Below are positions 23,454-32,325 of a stretch of DNA of 64,000 bases, piece by piece. Below the pieces are notes generated by a model that was given only the letters and a program-made list of their open reading frames with translations, did no database searches and had not been told where the DNA came from. The first letter of the stretch is position 1. Every line of letters starts with the position of its first letter. This DNA is from Pseudorasbora parva (Eukaryota; Chordata; Actinopteri; Cypriniformes; Gobionidae), in NCBI RefSeq assembly GCF_024679245.1, contig NC_090183.1, positions 21,852,855 through 21,916,854 of the forward strand, in the 5' to 3' direction. The translations under genes were made by a program, and so were the position numbers.

Positions 23454-25117
23454 CCTAAAATTCTGACTTTATAAATGGCAAATGCCAGTTTGTATCTTCT
23501 GAGAGAAAAAAGTCAGAATTGCGAGATGTAAACGCATAATTGTGAAGGGGAAAAAGTCAGAATTGTGAGATAAAAACTCGCAATTATCTTTTTTTTCCTA
23601 CATTTTTTTATTCCATGGCGGACAAAAGCTTCCCTAGGCTACAATATAAACAGTGACAAGAAAGAGAAGGGAAAAAAACACAAGCACTTTATTTTAAAAC
23701 TTTAAAGAAAAAATATTTATATAATTATATTTATATTAAATATATAATTATTTATTATAATAATTTGTCCTGGCATTAATGTAAATGAAGAAAATTAAGA
23801 CCAGGTGATGTATACTGACCTATATGGCCACCTCTTCTTTCTGTCTGGCTTTAATTTCCCTTCTGTATAGTCTTATTTATCTGCATTGTTCTCTGGTCGC
23901 TCCTCCTTTTCTCACCTCTGTCATACATCTCTTATATTTTAGAATTGCTGATGGCCAGTGAGCATTCCGTACAAATGCAGAAGGGGGAAATTCTTGAAGA
24001 ATGTGACTCAAAAACACACCGTTGCTATACACTGCAGGGAGTGGAGAAGATCATGAAACGGGTGTGTCATACAACATTGCTATCATATTACTAACTTGCC
24101 TGCTAAACAGGATTCAGATAGCAGATTTATTCAGTAAGTTAAAATAAAATATCAAAGACTGGTTTTACAATAATACAATACAGTAATAGGATTTAAAATA
24201 ATTAACCGGAAAGAGAAAGCGGTGTCAGAGGTCAGAGGTGAAACTTTACTTTAAGAAAAATAAGTCAGACATACAGACAAACATATAGATAGACTGATTG
24301 ACCGACAGATAGATGTCATAGTATATCAGACAGACATTTGACATCAACATTTTGTCAATCTGTAATTGATATGAATTCATAATCAGTTGTAGTAAAATGT
24401 TTTTATTCAATATTCAACTAATTTTAATGACCAAAAATGTCCACATTTTGCCCCCAACACTGATTCTGGTAAGACCATTTTATATCACAGAATTTGCAGC
24501 TTTGAAAGTGACCTATATTTAAAAATATTTATAGTTGCCTACAGTATATATTAGGTAAAACATATAAGCCATATATTAGACCATGTGTATGTCCAGAAAA
24601 GTATGGATATATAATGCTGTCCTGTTTGATATCCTTTATATAGGGCACACACTGTGTGTTACCCCTGGGTTTGGACTGTGTGCGTCGTCTCCACCGTGCG
24701 GAAATCTTCCCCATCATTGTTTACATCATGTCTACAGAGAGAAGTCTCCGCAAATTGAGGTATTATAATTTTCTCTGTGGCTGTAAGAGCATTATCAAAT
24801 CAATCTACATTCTGTAGCCTTTGATATAAAGATTCTGATTTGTAAGGCAAAATACTTTTCTGGGAGCATTACGATTACTGTATTTATCTATTCTGTCATT
24901 GTTTCCTAGACACAAACTACGGCAGAACTCTGTGACTGAGTCTCAGGTGCTGGAGTGTTCCTGCAACGAGGAGCCCCTTCTGGATAAACTGCCCTGCCTT
25001 TACCGAAGCATTCCACCAGAGAGCTGGAGTGACAGTGCTGCCCTAGTGGACACTGTTAAAACTGTGGTGAGAGAGGAGCAAAATAAGATTGTGTGGGTTG
25101 AGGCAGATCCCTGGTGA
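2227..25117 (+). CDS. card14: card14 (CARMA2) C-terminal half: PDZ-SH3-GUK, ten exons, 5' incomplete
   Basis: CARD-MAGUK scaffolds link upstream signals to BCL10-MALT1 and NF-kB; CARD14 acts mainly in epithelium. The exons are 2227-2287, 2378-2594, 5245-5371, 7193-7430, 7968-8031, 8655-8769, 20283-20447, 23943-24061, 24644-24759 and 24910-25117. All introns are GT-AG, all junction phases agree, and the joined frame of about 475 codons has no stop before TGA. Domain order is linker, PDZ (with [14 protein letters not shown]), SH3 ([17 protein letters not shown]), HOOK (VRIVST) and GUK-like domain ([38 protein letters not shown] at the end). These blocks fit CARD14 better than CARD10 or CARD11. 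The GUK fold in this family is not expected to be catalytic. The CARD and coiled coil are not in the window. The sixth intron holds most of the nested transposons. Confidence 0.9.
2378..2594 (+). CDS. card14: card14 exon (linker and N-terminal PDZ)
   Basis: The acceptor ctag at 2374-2377 supplies the single base needed to complete the codon split from the previous exon; a second AG at 2394 would break the phase. The exon encodes the PDZ start with [17 protein letters not shown], the carboxylate-binding loop region, and ends on a codon boundary at CAG|gtgaga. Confidence 0.9.
2595..3185. other. card14 intron, no feature recognised
   Basis: AT-rich intron sequence with a short poly-G tract near 2,632. 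No gene or element was recognised. Confidence 0.6.
3190..3920. mobile_element. TTAA-flanked non-autonomous (piggyBac-like) element, family 1
   Basis: The segment is bounded by TTAA at 3186-3189 and 3921-3924. Its ends are inverted: GGGTTACTTCAGCG on the left, and the complement of CGCTGAAGTACCC on the right. It is about 730 bp with no transposase frame. A second, 5'-truncated copy ends at 12,664. TTAA duplication suggests mobilisation by a piggyBac-type enzyme; that is inference. Confidence 0.7.
3925..4635. other. card14 intron, no feature recognised
   Basis: AT-rich sequence without recognisable frames or terminal repeats. Confidence 0.5.
4640..4906 (-). pseudogene. Fragment resembling a THAP-type zinc-finger protein
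   Basis: The 88-codon minus-strand frame contains [16 protein letters not shown] and [16 protein letters not shown]. The FxxLP...W...CSxHF spacing resembles the C2CH THAP zinc finger found in P-element-like transposases and THAP proteins. The N-terminal CxxxxC pair is not seen in the frame, and the frame ends without a further domain. It lies antisense within a card14 intron, so a broken transposon or retrocopy is likeliest. The family call is tentative. Confidence 0.35.
5245..5371 (+). CDS. card14: card14 exon (C-terminal PDZ)
   Basis: Acceptor tttgtag, donor G|gtaaga, 127 nt, ending in phase 1. The peptide contains [18 protein letters not shown] and [10 protein letters not shown], matching the last helix and strand of the CARD14 PDZ. 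Confidence 0.9.
5372..6170. other. card14 intron, no feature recognised
   Basis: AT-rich intron with a 125-codon frame at 5805-6182 that has no recognisable motif and low-complexity composition; not considered coding. Confidence 0.5.
6214..6704. mobile_element. hAT-like non-autonomous element with internal inverted repeat
   Basis: Arms at 6214-6272 and 6321-6380 are near-complementary (shared core ttgttggggcacatgacta and its complement), forming a stem of about 60 bp. The right end cttattgtaaagtgttacc at 6686-6704 is the inverse of the ggtaacactttata terminus at 46,000. Many ttagttaat motifs are shared with that element. The left boundary was not found, so this is probably a truncated relative. 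Confidence 0.55.
7193..7430 (+). CDS. card14: card14 exon (PDZ-SH3 linker and SH3)
   Basis: Acceptor ttcttctag, donor AG|gtagta, 238 nt. It encodes the YENLLQQL linker, then SH3 strands with [34 protein letters not shown] and GALPNYYR. This is the most conserved part of the gene in the window. Confidence 0.95.
7431..8654. other. card14 introns around the 7968-8031 exon, no other feature
   Basis: Two short introns (7431-7967 and 8032-8654), AT-rich, with no mobile element recognised. Confidence 0.6.
7968..8031 (+). CDS. card14: card14 exon (SH3 end / HOOK start)
   Basis: Acceptor tttttcag, donor AAG|gtgagt, 64 nt. It completes the split Arg codon and encodes [21 protein letters not shown], aligned with the helix after SH3 in CARD14. 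Confidence 0.9.
8655..8769 (+). CDS. card14: card14 exon (HOOK segment)
   Basis: Acceptor tgtacacag, donor A|gttagt, 115 nt, ending in phase 1. The peptide includes [19 protein letters not shown], matching the VRIVS block between SH3 and GUK. The next intron is 11.5 kb long. Confidence 0.85.
9104..11157 (-). mobile_element. L2-type LINE, 5'-truncated, inside Tc1 copy B
   Basis: Minus-strand frames at 10732-10947, 10359-10739 and 9993-10265 carry the end of a non-LTR reverse transcriptase: [29 protein letters not shown] (catalytic YxDD box), [26 protein letters not shown] and the RLKTHLF end. The 3' tail on the minus strand is a (GATT)n run at 9,101-9,120. The frames are shifted relative to each other and the endonuclease and N-terminal parts are missing, so this is a dead, 5'-truncated copy. 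Confidence 0.8.
11263..12175 (+). pseudogene. Tc1 transposase, copy B (frameshifted)
   Basis: The ATG at 11263 opens a Tc1-type DNA-binding region ([16 protein letters not shown]). Later frames carry [34 protein letters not shown] (first catalytic Asp), a [11 protein letters not shown] block (second Asp) and [19 protein letters not shown] (third residue, Glu). Several frame changes and an in-frame TAG near 11,421 make it non-functional. The last codons, ending TATTAG at 17,579, are 5.3 kb away beyond the DIRS-containing insertion. Confidence 0.8.
12212..12664. mobile_element. Second copy of TTAA element family 1 (5'-truncated)
   Basis: The stretch 12,300-12,664 parallels 3,412-3,920, with shared blocks such as gcatgaactg, tatattgaacagacac and ggcaccaaattcaaaaataa. 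It ends TTAAGTACCCC and then TTAA at 12,665-12,668. The left terminal repeat is missing. It lies immediately inside the insertion that splits Tc1 copy B. Confidence 0.6.
12665..12968. other. Unassigned sequence between element copy and DIRS end
   Basis: About 300 bp, AT-rich, with no recognisable element or gene. Confidence 0.5.
12969..13249. repeat. DIRS-type terminal region bounded by short inverted repeats
   Basis: Ccctgaagaagggaacgg at the left is the inverse of the end of gttcccttcttcaggg at the right. The enclosed GC-rich stretch contains a TATA-like tataaata at 13,119. These GGGAACG-type repeats lie just beyond the recombinase gene of the DIRS element, where DIRS elements carry terminal repeats. 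The exact terminus is not established. Confidence 0.5.
13942..14789 (-). pseudogene. DIRS tyrosine recombinase (frameshifted)
   Basis: The frame 14088-14789 has [24 protein letters not shown] and VWDLHALSV, the N-terminal and central parts of a DIRS tyrosine recombinase. The C-terminal part continues in another frame (13942-14127), where [13 protein letters not shown] supplies the catalytic HxxR and FARFYSL the Tyr. A frameshift near 14.1 kb separates the halves, so no complete enzyme is encoded. Confidence 0.75.
14863..15078 (+). mobile_element. LINE (L2-like) 3' fragment inserted in DIRS copy 1
   Basis: Plus-strand sequence encodes [23 protein letters not shown] and LAKTELL of an L2-type reverse transcriptase, followed by the tail agcgtctgctaaatgatt and gtaaatgtaatg. 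DIRS sequence resumes on both sides. A short tagagg occurs at each edge and may be the target duplication. Confidence 0.7.
15136..16461 (-). pseudogene. DIRS reverse transcriptase / RNase H region, catalytic box missing
   Basis: One minus-strand frame runs through this stretch: [20 protein letters not shown] (RT motif A, with the catalytic Asp), then a TGA at 16,243-16,245, then [35 protein letters not shown] and the RNase H-like [15 protein letters not shown] and [15 protein letters not shown]. Between HILN and FLAQ, where DIRS RTs carry the YxDDW active-site box, no such box is present. A stop plus loss of the catalytic aspartates means a dead enzyme. Confidence 0.75.
16470..17502. other. 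Unassigned repeat-like sequence inside Tc1 copy B
   Basis: Contains GC-rich blocks such as gccagatctgctctag and gggcgtggttacaggtgg that look like fish non-autonomous elements, but no paired termini could be defined. No gene. Confidence 0.4.
17613..18577. other. card14 intron, unassigned
   Basis: AT-rich sequence between two Tc1-like elements. Minus-strand frames near 17.85-18.3 kb have no recognisable motifs. Confidence 0.5.
18578..20142 (-). mobile_element. Tc1-like transposon, copy C, with long terminal inverted repeats
   Basis: The termini CAGGTCCTTCTCAAAAAATT (18578) and AATTTTTTTAGAAGGACCTG (to 20142) are inverted and flanked by TA. The inverted repeats extend about 180 bp (18,578-18,760 and 19,970-20,142, sharing aatatttcag and its complement). 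The transposase lies between them on the minus strand. It sits in the card14 intron just upstream of the GUK start exon. Confidence 0.9.
18856..19835 (-). pseudogene. Tc1 transposase, copy C (frameshifted)
   Basis: Minus-strand frames carry, in order, a DNA-binding part ([28 protein letters not shown]), a catalytic-domain part ([34 protein letters not shown]) and the end ([20 protein letters not shown], containing the catalytic Glu). The frame changes near 19.35 kb and again near 19.14 kb, the second beside the second catalytic Asp. Non-functional. Confidence 0.8.
20283..20447 (+). CDS. card14: card14 exon (GUK start)
   Basis: Acceptor cttctgtag, donor G|gtaaaa, 165 nt, in phase with the exon 11.5 kb upstream. 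It encodes [35 protein letters not shown] and [13 protein letters not shown] followed by RPVLL is typical of the CARD-MAGUK GUK start. Confidence 0.95.
20600..20710. repeat. Short-unit repeat (gtcagaattgtgagat-type), inverted copy
   Basis: It contains tgactttttatctcaca and similar units, the inverse of the gtcagaattgtgagataaaa units at 23,500-23,590. No gene; intronic. Confidence 0.4.
20880..23025. mobile_element. Possible non-autonomous element split by a LINE
   Basis: The left part (about 20,980-21,330: ctttcacacctggctcattt, gaacttggtgcgttttctc) and the right part (about 22,755-23,025, ending aggcctgaaaacaccct) resemble halves of a fish hAT-type non-autonomous element, with the LINE at about 21,640-22,750 between them. 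The left terminus was not found. Tentative. Confidence 0.3.
21640..22750 (+). mobile_element. L2-like LINE 3' portion with (ATT)n tail
   Basis: Plus-strand frames carry [54 protein letters not shown] and [14 protein letters not shown], the C-terminal part of an L2-type reverse transcriptase. The usual YxDD box reads as TAMLLTLN, so the catalytic aspartates are lost. The element ends in an (ATT)n tail at 22,717-22,749. Confidence 0.75.
23030..23452 (+). mobile_element. LINE 3' end with (ATT)n tail
   Basis: The translated end resembles the ER-TFPAV-WNALP and RLLFKKLL-type C-terminus of L2-like reverse transcriptases (gggagagaactttccctgct onward), followed by a 3' UTR and an (ATT)n run at 23,407-23,452. 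It is too short for any function. Confidence 0.5.
23455..23600. repeat. Short-unit repeat (gtcagaattgtgagat-type)
   Basis: Two to three imperfect units of about 50 bp containing gtcagaattg-gagat. The inverse of the block at about 20.6 kb. Confidence 0.4.
23943..24061 (+). CDS. card14: card14 exon (GUK middle)
   Basis: Acceptor tatattttag, donor CGG|gtgtgt, 119 nt. The peptide includes [18 protein letters not shown] and [10 protein letters not shown], matching the GDIIQEGE-type region of CARD14. Confidence 0.9.
24644..24759 (+). CDS. card14: card14 exon (GUK late part)
   Basis: Acceptor ctttatatag, donor AG|gtatta, 116 nt. It encodes [20 protein letters not shown] followed by [10 protein letters not shown], the buried strand that is well conserved among CARD-MAGUKs. 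Confidence 0.9.
24910..25117 (+). CDS. card14: card14 terminal coding exon
   Basis: The acceptor tttcctag supplies the base that completes the split Arg codon, and 69 codons then run to TGA at 25115-25117. The peptide carries [18 protein letters not shown] and [14 protein letters not shown], matching the CARD14 C-terminus in both spacing and end point. Confidence 0.95.
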
Positions 25118-26470
25118 GGGACTAATGGGAGTGAGGGTGTAAAGTCAAAATTCCCTCACCACAGGCAGCTCATTATTAGTATTACGTTAAATGTATAATT
25201 CTTCGTCAAACATTTGCTGTTATACTATGCAGACCCTGCATAGCAATTGGGGTTACAGTGTAGTCTGATGTAAATTTTTCTAGAAATGCTGTGACTGGTC
25301 AGCTTTATAACCAAAGAAACCTTTGCATCCATGGATTATGAATAATTGAGCCTGGTTGCTTGATGCTTTTAATGAAAGATTAAAACACAGCATGTTAGGC
25401 AGAGCAAAAAATGGAGGTCTGCTACAGAGCTAAGTAACAGGCAAAGTGTTATTTAACTTAAATTAGTGCCTTTTTTCAGTTTTAACCATGTGTTTGGTGC
25501 AATAATCAAACAATGTTAGTTTTTAAACGTTTGAGGTCAGTTGTATTTTTTTTTAAAGAAATTATAACTTTAGTAAGGACACCCTGAGGGCTCCATGACC
25601 ATCATTTAGTTTGCGTATCAGCACTTTAAAAAAAAAAAATGTTCCTAAATATTAAAGTATTGCTCAGGAACAGGTATATAAGGTGTTTTATTGGGACATG
25701 ATGTAAGGTGATAAGGTCTACTCTTACTCTTAAAATTGTTCCACTGTTTTTGAATGTTGATTAAAAAAAAGTTTTTAAACATTTTCACTGAAGAAAGCTG
25801 TAAATCAAAGCTACTGAGGGATATTTAAATCATTTAATAAGATAAGATGTTCACAACAGCACAATAGATTTATATTTGATGGGATTTCACAGTGTGTAAA
25901 AACGTTTGTTTACAGTAAGCCAGTTACTTAAGTTACTTTCAGTAGCATCAGTGCAAACTTCTGTGTTGATATTATACTTGAAAGAACTGTTTACCTCAGG
26001 CTCACAAATAGACGTCTTTGTTCAACTTGAACACAATACGTCATTACTGTACAGAAATCCAAAGAATGAGGATATAGAGCACTTCCCCTCAAGCTTTCTA
26101 TCTAATCTCAACTAGCTTGCATGCATTCCACTAGTCTTTCATTGGGAATGTTTTTACTTTGTAAAACTAAATGTTTTACTTTTCACAGTTTGAAAGCAGA
26201 CAGTTTAAAACTGAGATTAAATAACTATTGTATAGTGAATTATAGACAATACACATTACAATGTAAATGTTCTCTTTTATTGTATATTCTATTTTCTTAG
26301 AAATCCTAGGACATATGTCTCACCATTTGTATACTATATTTGTATTATTTTTTTACATATATTATAAAGTATATCTATTGATTATGTATTTTTTTCTTCA
26401 TTGATGTGTAGGCCAACTTAACCAAATAAATGCTTTTTTTCTTCATCAATAAATGGATAAACACAGGGGA
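25118..26470 (+). other. card14: card14 3' untranslated region (inferred)
   Basis: AT-rich, with no frame of note, running from the TGA to a pair of polyadenylation signals. Its extent is inferred from the first good AATAAA pair. Confidence 0.5.
26425..26453 (+). promoter_or_regulatory. Candidate polyadenylation signals of card14
   Basis: AATAAA occurs at 26425-26430 and 26448-26453, about 1.3 kb after the stop codon and separated by a T-rich run. No transcript evidence is available. Confidence 0.45.
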
Positions 26471-27131
26471 ATTGTTTTTTTTTTTAATGCAAATCAAATT
26501 TATATGCATTCACTGTAAAAAAAATAAAATAAAAAAAATAAAAAACTTAAAATACTAATTTAACTTAAAAAGGTAAGTAACCTGGCTGCCTTAAACATTT
26601 TAATATAATTTTAAAGTTTATTTAAAATAAAAATGTGAGTTGATACAATTAAGGAAATTTATTTAATAAATAGAAACTCAAAATATTATTGTATCTGAAC
26701 CACATAAAAAATGTGAGAAAATCAATCAATGTGGCATGTTTCATTGTGTCATCACAAATAAAACACACAATTAACCAATATACTTACAAAATCTTTTAAG
26801 AATATTTAAGTAAAGGTTGTCGATTCTCAAAATGTTTTATTGTATTAACTAAAAAATTTAATTTCAATGAACTCAAAATTTTAAGGCAACCAGGTAACTT
26901 CTTTTTTAAAAATTTTTTTTTACAGTGTTTGAAGTAAACAAACAATACTAGGAAAACCAGCATCAGCATTCCCTTCATTGACACGCTACTGTAAATATGT
27001 ACTTTCCCATAACATGAGAGATGTTAGCAAACGTTTGAACAATGTAATCAACAATTACAATAATAATCATCACAACAGGACTTATAAAGCCTACAAAAGT
27101 GCTTTGTGTTAGGTCAGATTTGAGACTTATT
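26471..27131. other. Intergenic, no feature recognised
   Basis: A/T-rich low-complexity sequence with no recognisable gene or element. Confidence 0.5.

Positions 27132-27560
<429 letters not shown>

Positions 27561-27650
<90 letters not shown>
27561..27650. repeat. (GT)n microsatellite
   Basis: Uninterrupted run of 45 GT units. Confidence 0.98.
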
Positions 27651-27652
<2 letters not shown>

Positions 27653-28470
27653 TTCAACTGCTTTTCTACCACGTGAGGGAGCCAAAGAGCAGTGGAAAAA
27701 TAAAAGGGAGTGGTTGATGGGAGAATAATAATATAAAGTGTTCTGGAGAAAGGAAAATAAATGTGGAGATACACAAGAGATGGCTCCTAGATTATTTATA
27801 AATAATTTTGCTGGTGTAGTTGTGTTGTTTTCAGCTGTTGGTTTGTACTGTTGCTTTGGATTTTCTCTTTCTGTAAAGATAATACCAAGCCAAATCAATG
27901 CACATGCCTTTCTGCTATTGACTTTAGCATTGTAGAGCAGTTCACCAAATCAATTTCCTCGCTGAGGCTGGATTTTTTTTTTTTCTTGGTTCCACTGGCG
28001 TTCTGGAACAATTCTCGTTGCCAGGAAACAACTAGAGTGATTTGTTGTGTGTGTTATAGTATATTTGAGATGGTGACAAACCTCTCAGTACAAACCACTG
28101 CTTTTGGGATTAGAGAGAAGAGCTGACAGTGATGATTTGTGTGGTGGAAAACACATACTATGCGCAAACCCACATGCATGCAGTTGACTACTTCCACCAT
28201 GGTTAAACACTCAGATTTGTTCTCGTCTGTTTTTGTGACTTTGGTTTAACTCGTTGCGGTTTGACCTTTTACATTCTGACAAGGATGCCATTTCATTACA
28301 GTAAAGATGACGTTCACAAACCGTGTCACGACCTCGCTTTAAAGCCCTGCCATTTATAAATGCTGTGTAGTTAATCATTTATAGTAATATTTACATTCTG
28401 TTTTCCAAAAACTCTTCTCAAGCCGATCAAGCCAACTATGTTGATCTCCCAGTGGGAAAAAAAATAAAAA

Positions 28471-28474
<4 letters not shown>
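27651..28474. other. Intergenic, no feature recognised
   Basis: No gene, repeat or element was recognised. Confidence 0.5.
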
Positions 28475-28528
<54 letters not shown>

Positions 28529-28567
28529 CACACACACGCACGCACGCACCCACGCACACACACACAC
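28475..28567. repeat. (TA)n(AC)n compound microsatellite
   Basis: About 25 TA units followed by an interrupted (AC/GC)n tract. Confidence 0.95.
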
Positions 28568-29132
28568 ATATATATAATTTATTTTTCTCAAATGGAATTC
28601 TTGTTATTTATTTATTTATGTGTTTTATTTTTTGGTGCTTTTACACTAGCAAACTTTTACACTAGCAAACTCAGTAACATGGACAGGATCCGAGGTTAAT
28701 GTTCATGCTGGTAACTCAATGTTCATGCTGGCATTAACTCTGGCCATATACTCTGACCATAAACAGTTGGCTTTCTTGTATCTTGCATTTTCTTGTATTT
28801 TCTTGTAAGTTGTAAAACCAGACATTTCTTTTAAAGTACAGAAATAGACGTACAATGTTCTAACAGTTCTAAATCTTCTGCATGGGAACCTTGACACACT
28901 GCTGGGTCATCATGAGTTCACAACACACAGCGGTTGGTCTGATGTTTCTGAAAAGTCCGATTGTGAATCACATGCATCCGGCACATAGAGAAATGATCCT
29001 CACGACACTGCAAATCGAATTTGGAAATGTGTTTAGCTTTAGAAACTGGAGGAGAAAAGGGTGGGGGAGGGAGCTAGACAAATTCTAAGAAAGAAAAAAA
29101 TCATGACCCTTTTATCACTGGTGCTGTTTCAG

Positions 29133-29236
29133 GGTTGTTTGAGACACTGTTAGAGATGTCTAGCCGAACAGTTACTGGGAAACTGAGCAGATACATGGGG
29201 ATAATATACACAAGATTGGAACCCCTCACTGCTCAG
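29133..29236 (+). other. Weak candidate exon with good splice signals
   Basis: Acceptor ggtgctgtttcag and donor CAG|gtaaaa bracket 104 nt that are open in one phase (LFETLLEMSSRTVTG, then YMGIIYTRLEPLTAQ). No family was recognised. One open phase over 34 codons is expected fairly often by chance, so this is weak. Confidence 0.15.
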
Positions 29237-29267
29237 GTAAAAACAGACCACAGGTAAAAACTCAGGT

Positions 29268-29298
29268 AAAAACAGACCACAGTATGTGGTCTGTTTTT
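29268..29298. repeat. Perfect hairpin, 14-bp arms, 3-nt loop
   Basis: The arm aaaaacagaccaca, loop gta, and the exact complement form a stem ending in a T run. It follows two direct copies of aggtaaaaacagaccac. Confidence 0.85.
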
Positions 29299-31257
29299 TA
29301 GAGGTGCATCTATGTGTGCGTGTGTGTTGAGAGCTTTCTATCTTTTCTGTCTTTTGTATCTGACAGCCTGCAGTTGTGGAAGCTTCTCCTTAGGTTACCA
29401 CAGCAAAGCCCCCTCCTCAGGTTGCCGGGAGACGTATAGTCCAGATGCACTGTCAGGGGGAATTAAGCTCAGACAATCTGATTTTAGTGTCTGTCCGGTT
29501 TACTTCAGAGCGCTCTAGCACAAAGTCGCTCATGCGTCCCACGTAGCACCCAGCTCGTTATATAATGCCTTTAATTGGTTCTAGCAGATCACAGGTTAGT
29601 TAGTGGTTCCATTACATCAGAGAGTATGGTAATGGTCAGAGCCAACATAATTATTAGAGCTTCAGAATTAGGGGTAAATGAGGACACTGTTAAAACTGTA
29701 TAAAAGATATATAATAAAAAGCATGAATGTCAGATATTTCAGGGTGTTTAAAATGTCTTGATATAATTAAAGATGTGCTTATTAAGCAAATTAAATTCTT
29801 GAAAATAAAACCTTTTTTAAAAAAATTTAAATGTTTAATTCACCCAAAAATGTATCATGAAGAACGTTAACCAAATTGTTTTGGTTAAAATCAAATCAAA
29901 TATATTTATTTTATTTTACAGTTTATTTTATTTACTCCAGAATTATTCATTTGGGGTGAACTGTCAATTAGTTTGGCATAATACTTTTTGTGTGCTTATT
30001 TATGAAACCAGCATGAATACAATGAGTACATTTTTAAGAACCACATGTTTTAAAAGATTTCTGAAAGATTTTCAGTTTCTTTGTTGTGTGGACACTCAAT
30101 TGTTGATCCATGGTTGTGTTTTACTGGCAAGGTATGTAAAAAACAACTAAATCCACAGTGTAAGTGTAAGTAAATATAGAAGTGCGATGCATTAATGTGG
30201 AATCTGTACAGTTCACTGTCACTAAATTAACATAATGGAAACAACTATTGTGGAAAAAAAAACTGGTTTATTGGTTTATTTTATTACAATTTAAGTAGTG
30301 GACTTTTTTTATTCTTTGGGGTGTGCATCACAATGATTTGCATAAAATTAGTGGTTTATTTAGTGTTCTCACTGAGCACAAAATAAATAAATAAAAGCAA
30401 ATCATTTAGTTTCTGCTTTGATTCTAAGCAGTGAAGGTTTTTGGCAGCCTTCTTGCAATCTGAGGCTGTGTGTATTTGTCATGCCTGAGCAGACGTGTAA
30501 CTAAAAATGTGTTACTTTGTACTCAGCGTGTGTGACAGCCAGAGTGTGATACCTGGCTTACACCACACTAGTGCCCTCAGGTGGCAGATCAAACTAGCAG
30601 GGGGCTCTTAGTCTCACACACACTCCCTCTACATCCACAGGTTGCCAGATCTCACCCTCACTTTCATTTAGCACGGATGCCAAAAGTTCAGCTTTAATTT
30701 CCCTGTCTGCTATGGTTGCTTTCTTTATTATCCCTGGCCATACATGGTCTTTGTAGACTGTTTCATATGAGGCCTAGCAATGCATATTTGCATTTGTCTT
30801 TCTTTTTTTCACTCTTATACCTCAAGGCCTCAAGTCAAACCACTGGTGCTGCCAGATTCCACTCACACCTTCTCTAACTGTGCAGGTGGTCATATCTTTC
30901 CAAACCCCTTGCCGGGCAATGCGTTGGCTGTGGTCTTGAATCCAGCTGGACTGGCTTATTATCTCCAGATGACACCAGCGGGAAGAGCAGATGCCTTGTG
31001 GCCATGCTTGGCTCAGCTGTGAGCTAGAACGTTCATCATTCTTCCAAATATCAGTCCTAATACTGAACTAACCACATACAGGCCTGTATGCAGAATACAA
31101 ACCTGTCCATGGATCCCTTTATGATAAAAAAAAAGCTGAACAATGATGCATGTCAGCTCTGTGATTAAAAATAATGATATTAATGGATTAGATTCAGTGA
31201 TTGTGAATGAAATTAGAAAGACTTGTCATGAAGGTCTGAGATTGGTATAAAGCTACT

Positions 31258-31266
31258 CGTGTGTGT

Positions 31267-31297
<31 letters not shown>

Positions 31298-31298
31298 A
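31258..31298. repeat. (GT)n microsatellite
   Basis: Interrupted GT run bounding the second copy of the dispersed repeat. Confidence 0.95.
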
Positions 31299-31581
31299 GC
31301 CTGTTTATGTGGTTTATGAGGACACAAATTTGTATAACTACATGGGTATTACACTGGTATTACACTATAAATGTGGTTTATGAGGACATATCAAATGTCC
31401 TCATAATTCAAACAGCCTTAAAAACATACTAAATGCTGATTTTTTGAGAAAGTAAAAATGCAGAATGTTTCCTGTGATGGGTAGGTTTAGGGGCAGGGGC
31501 AGTGTAAGGGGATAGAAAATACGGTTTGTAGGGTATAAAAGCCATTACGCCTATGGAGAGTCCCTGTAAACCACATAGACC

Positions 31582-31584
<3 letters not shown>
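31299..31584. repeat. Dispersed repeat next to (GT)n, copy 2
   Basis: Nearly identical to 27,274-27,560, with only scattered base changes over about 285 bp, and in the same orientation. Confidence 0.85.
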
Positions 31585-31655
<71 letters not shown>

Positions 31656-31733
31656 TGTGCTTGTGTTTGCACGTGTGTGTGTGTGCGTGCGTGCGTGTGT
31701 GTGCGTGTGCTTGTGTTTGCACGTGTGTGTGTG
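31585..31733. repeat. (GT)n / (GTGC)n microsatellite
   Basis: GT run grading into (GTGC)n, with two copies of cttgtgtttgcacgtgtgtg. Confidence 0.95.
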
Positions 31734-32323
31734 GCAGCCATATAGGCAGCCGGTATGCTAAATTAGAAAATGAAAACAAATCAAAACATTGCTGCCAGAT
31801 TTTGATTAAACCAGCTTTAGAACGCATGTGTCAGTTTGTGTCTGACAAACCATATCTGTTCTTGTTTTTGTTTAGCAATTTGTGTCTGTCTGTATGCACT
31901 TTCTGCAGACTGATGCATTACTATAGTAGAATGTATGTGAACATATGTGTGAAGTGATCTTTATCTGTCTGTTATTATATATACCTTCTGCAGTGTGTCT
32001 CTGTATGAACTTCCTTCCCGTCTGCATGCCTGTAGCAAGAAAAGAAGCTGAACTCAGGAAATGATATTTTTAATCTGCCCCCTGCAAGGAGCTTTTCTTA
32101 TTAAAGCTGCAGTTGGAGAGGACAGATCATAACCGACTCTAGGATTCTATTAAAGCTTCATATGATCCTTCCTCATACTGTCTGTTCTCTCTTCTCTCAC
32201 CCTCTCTCTCTTACTCACACCTCTTCTGTCTCTCTTGCACACCTAGATTCATACTTTTTATTCACCTACTTTTCTGCCTTTTTCTTAATTTATAAACATA
32301 ATAAATTAACAAAAATGGCATAA
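31734..32323. other. Intergenic, no feature recognised
   Basis: Includes a CT-rich stretch near 32.2 kb. No gene or element was recognised. Confidence 0.5.
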
Positions 32324-32325
32324 TA

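Larger units (their letters stand above)
28568..31257. other. Intergenic, mostly unassigned
   Basis: Apart from one weak candidate exon and a hairpin, nothing is recognised. A frame at 30780-31022 has higher GC and no known motif; it is not claimed as a gene. Confidence 0.4.

Noticed and set aside
30780..31022. 80-codon plus-strand frame with higher GC
   Set aside because: No known motif, no clear splice context and ordinary length by chance; not listed as a gene.
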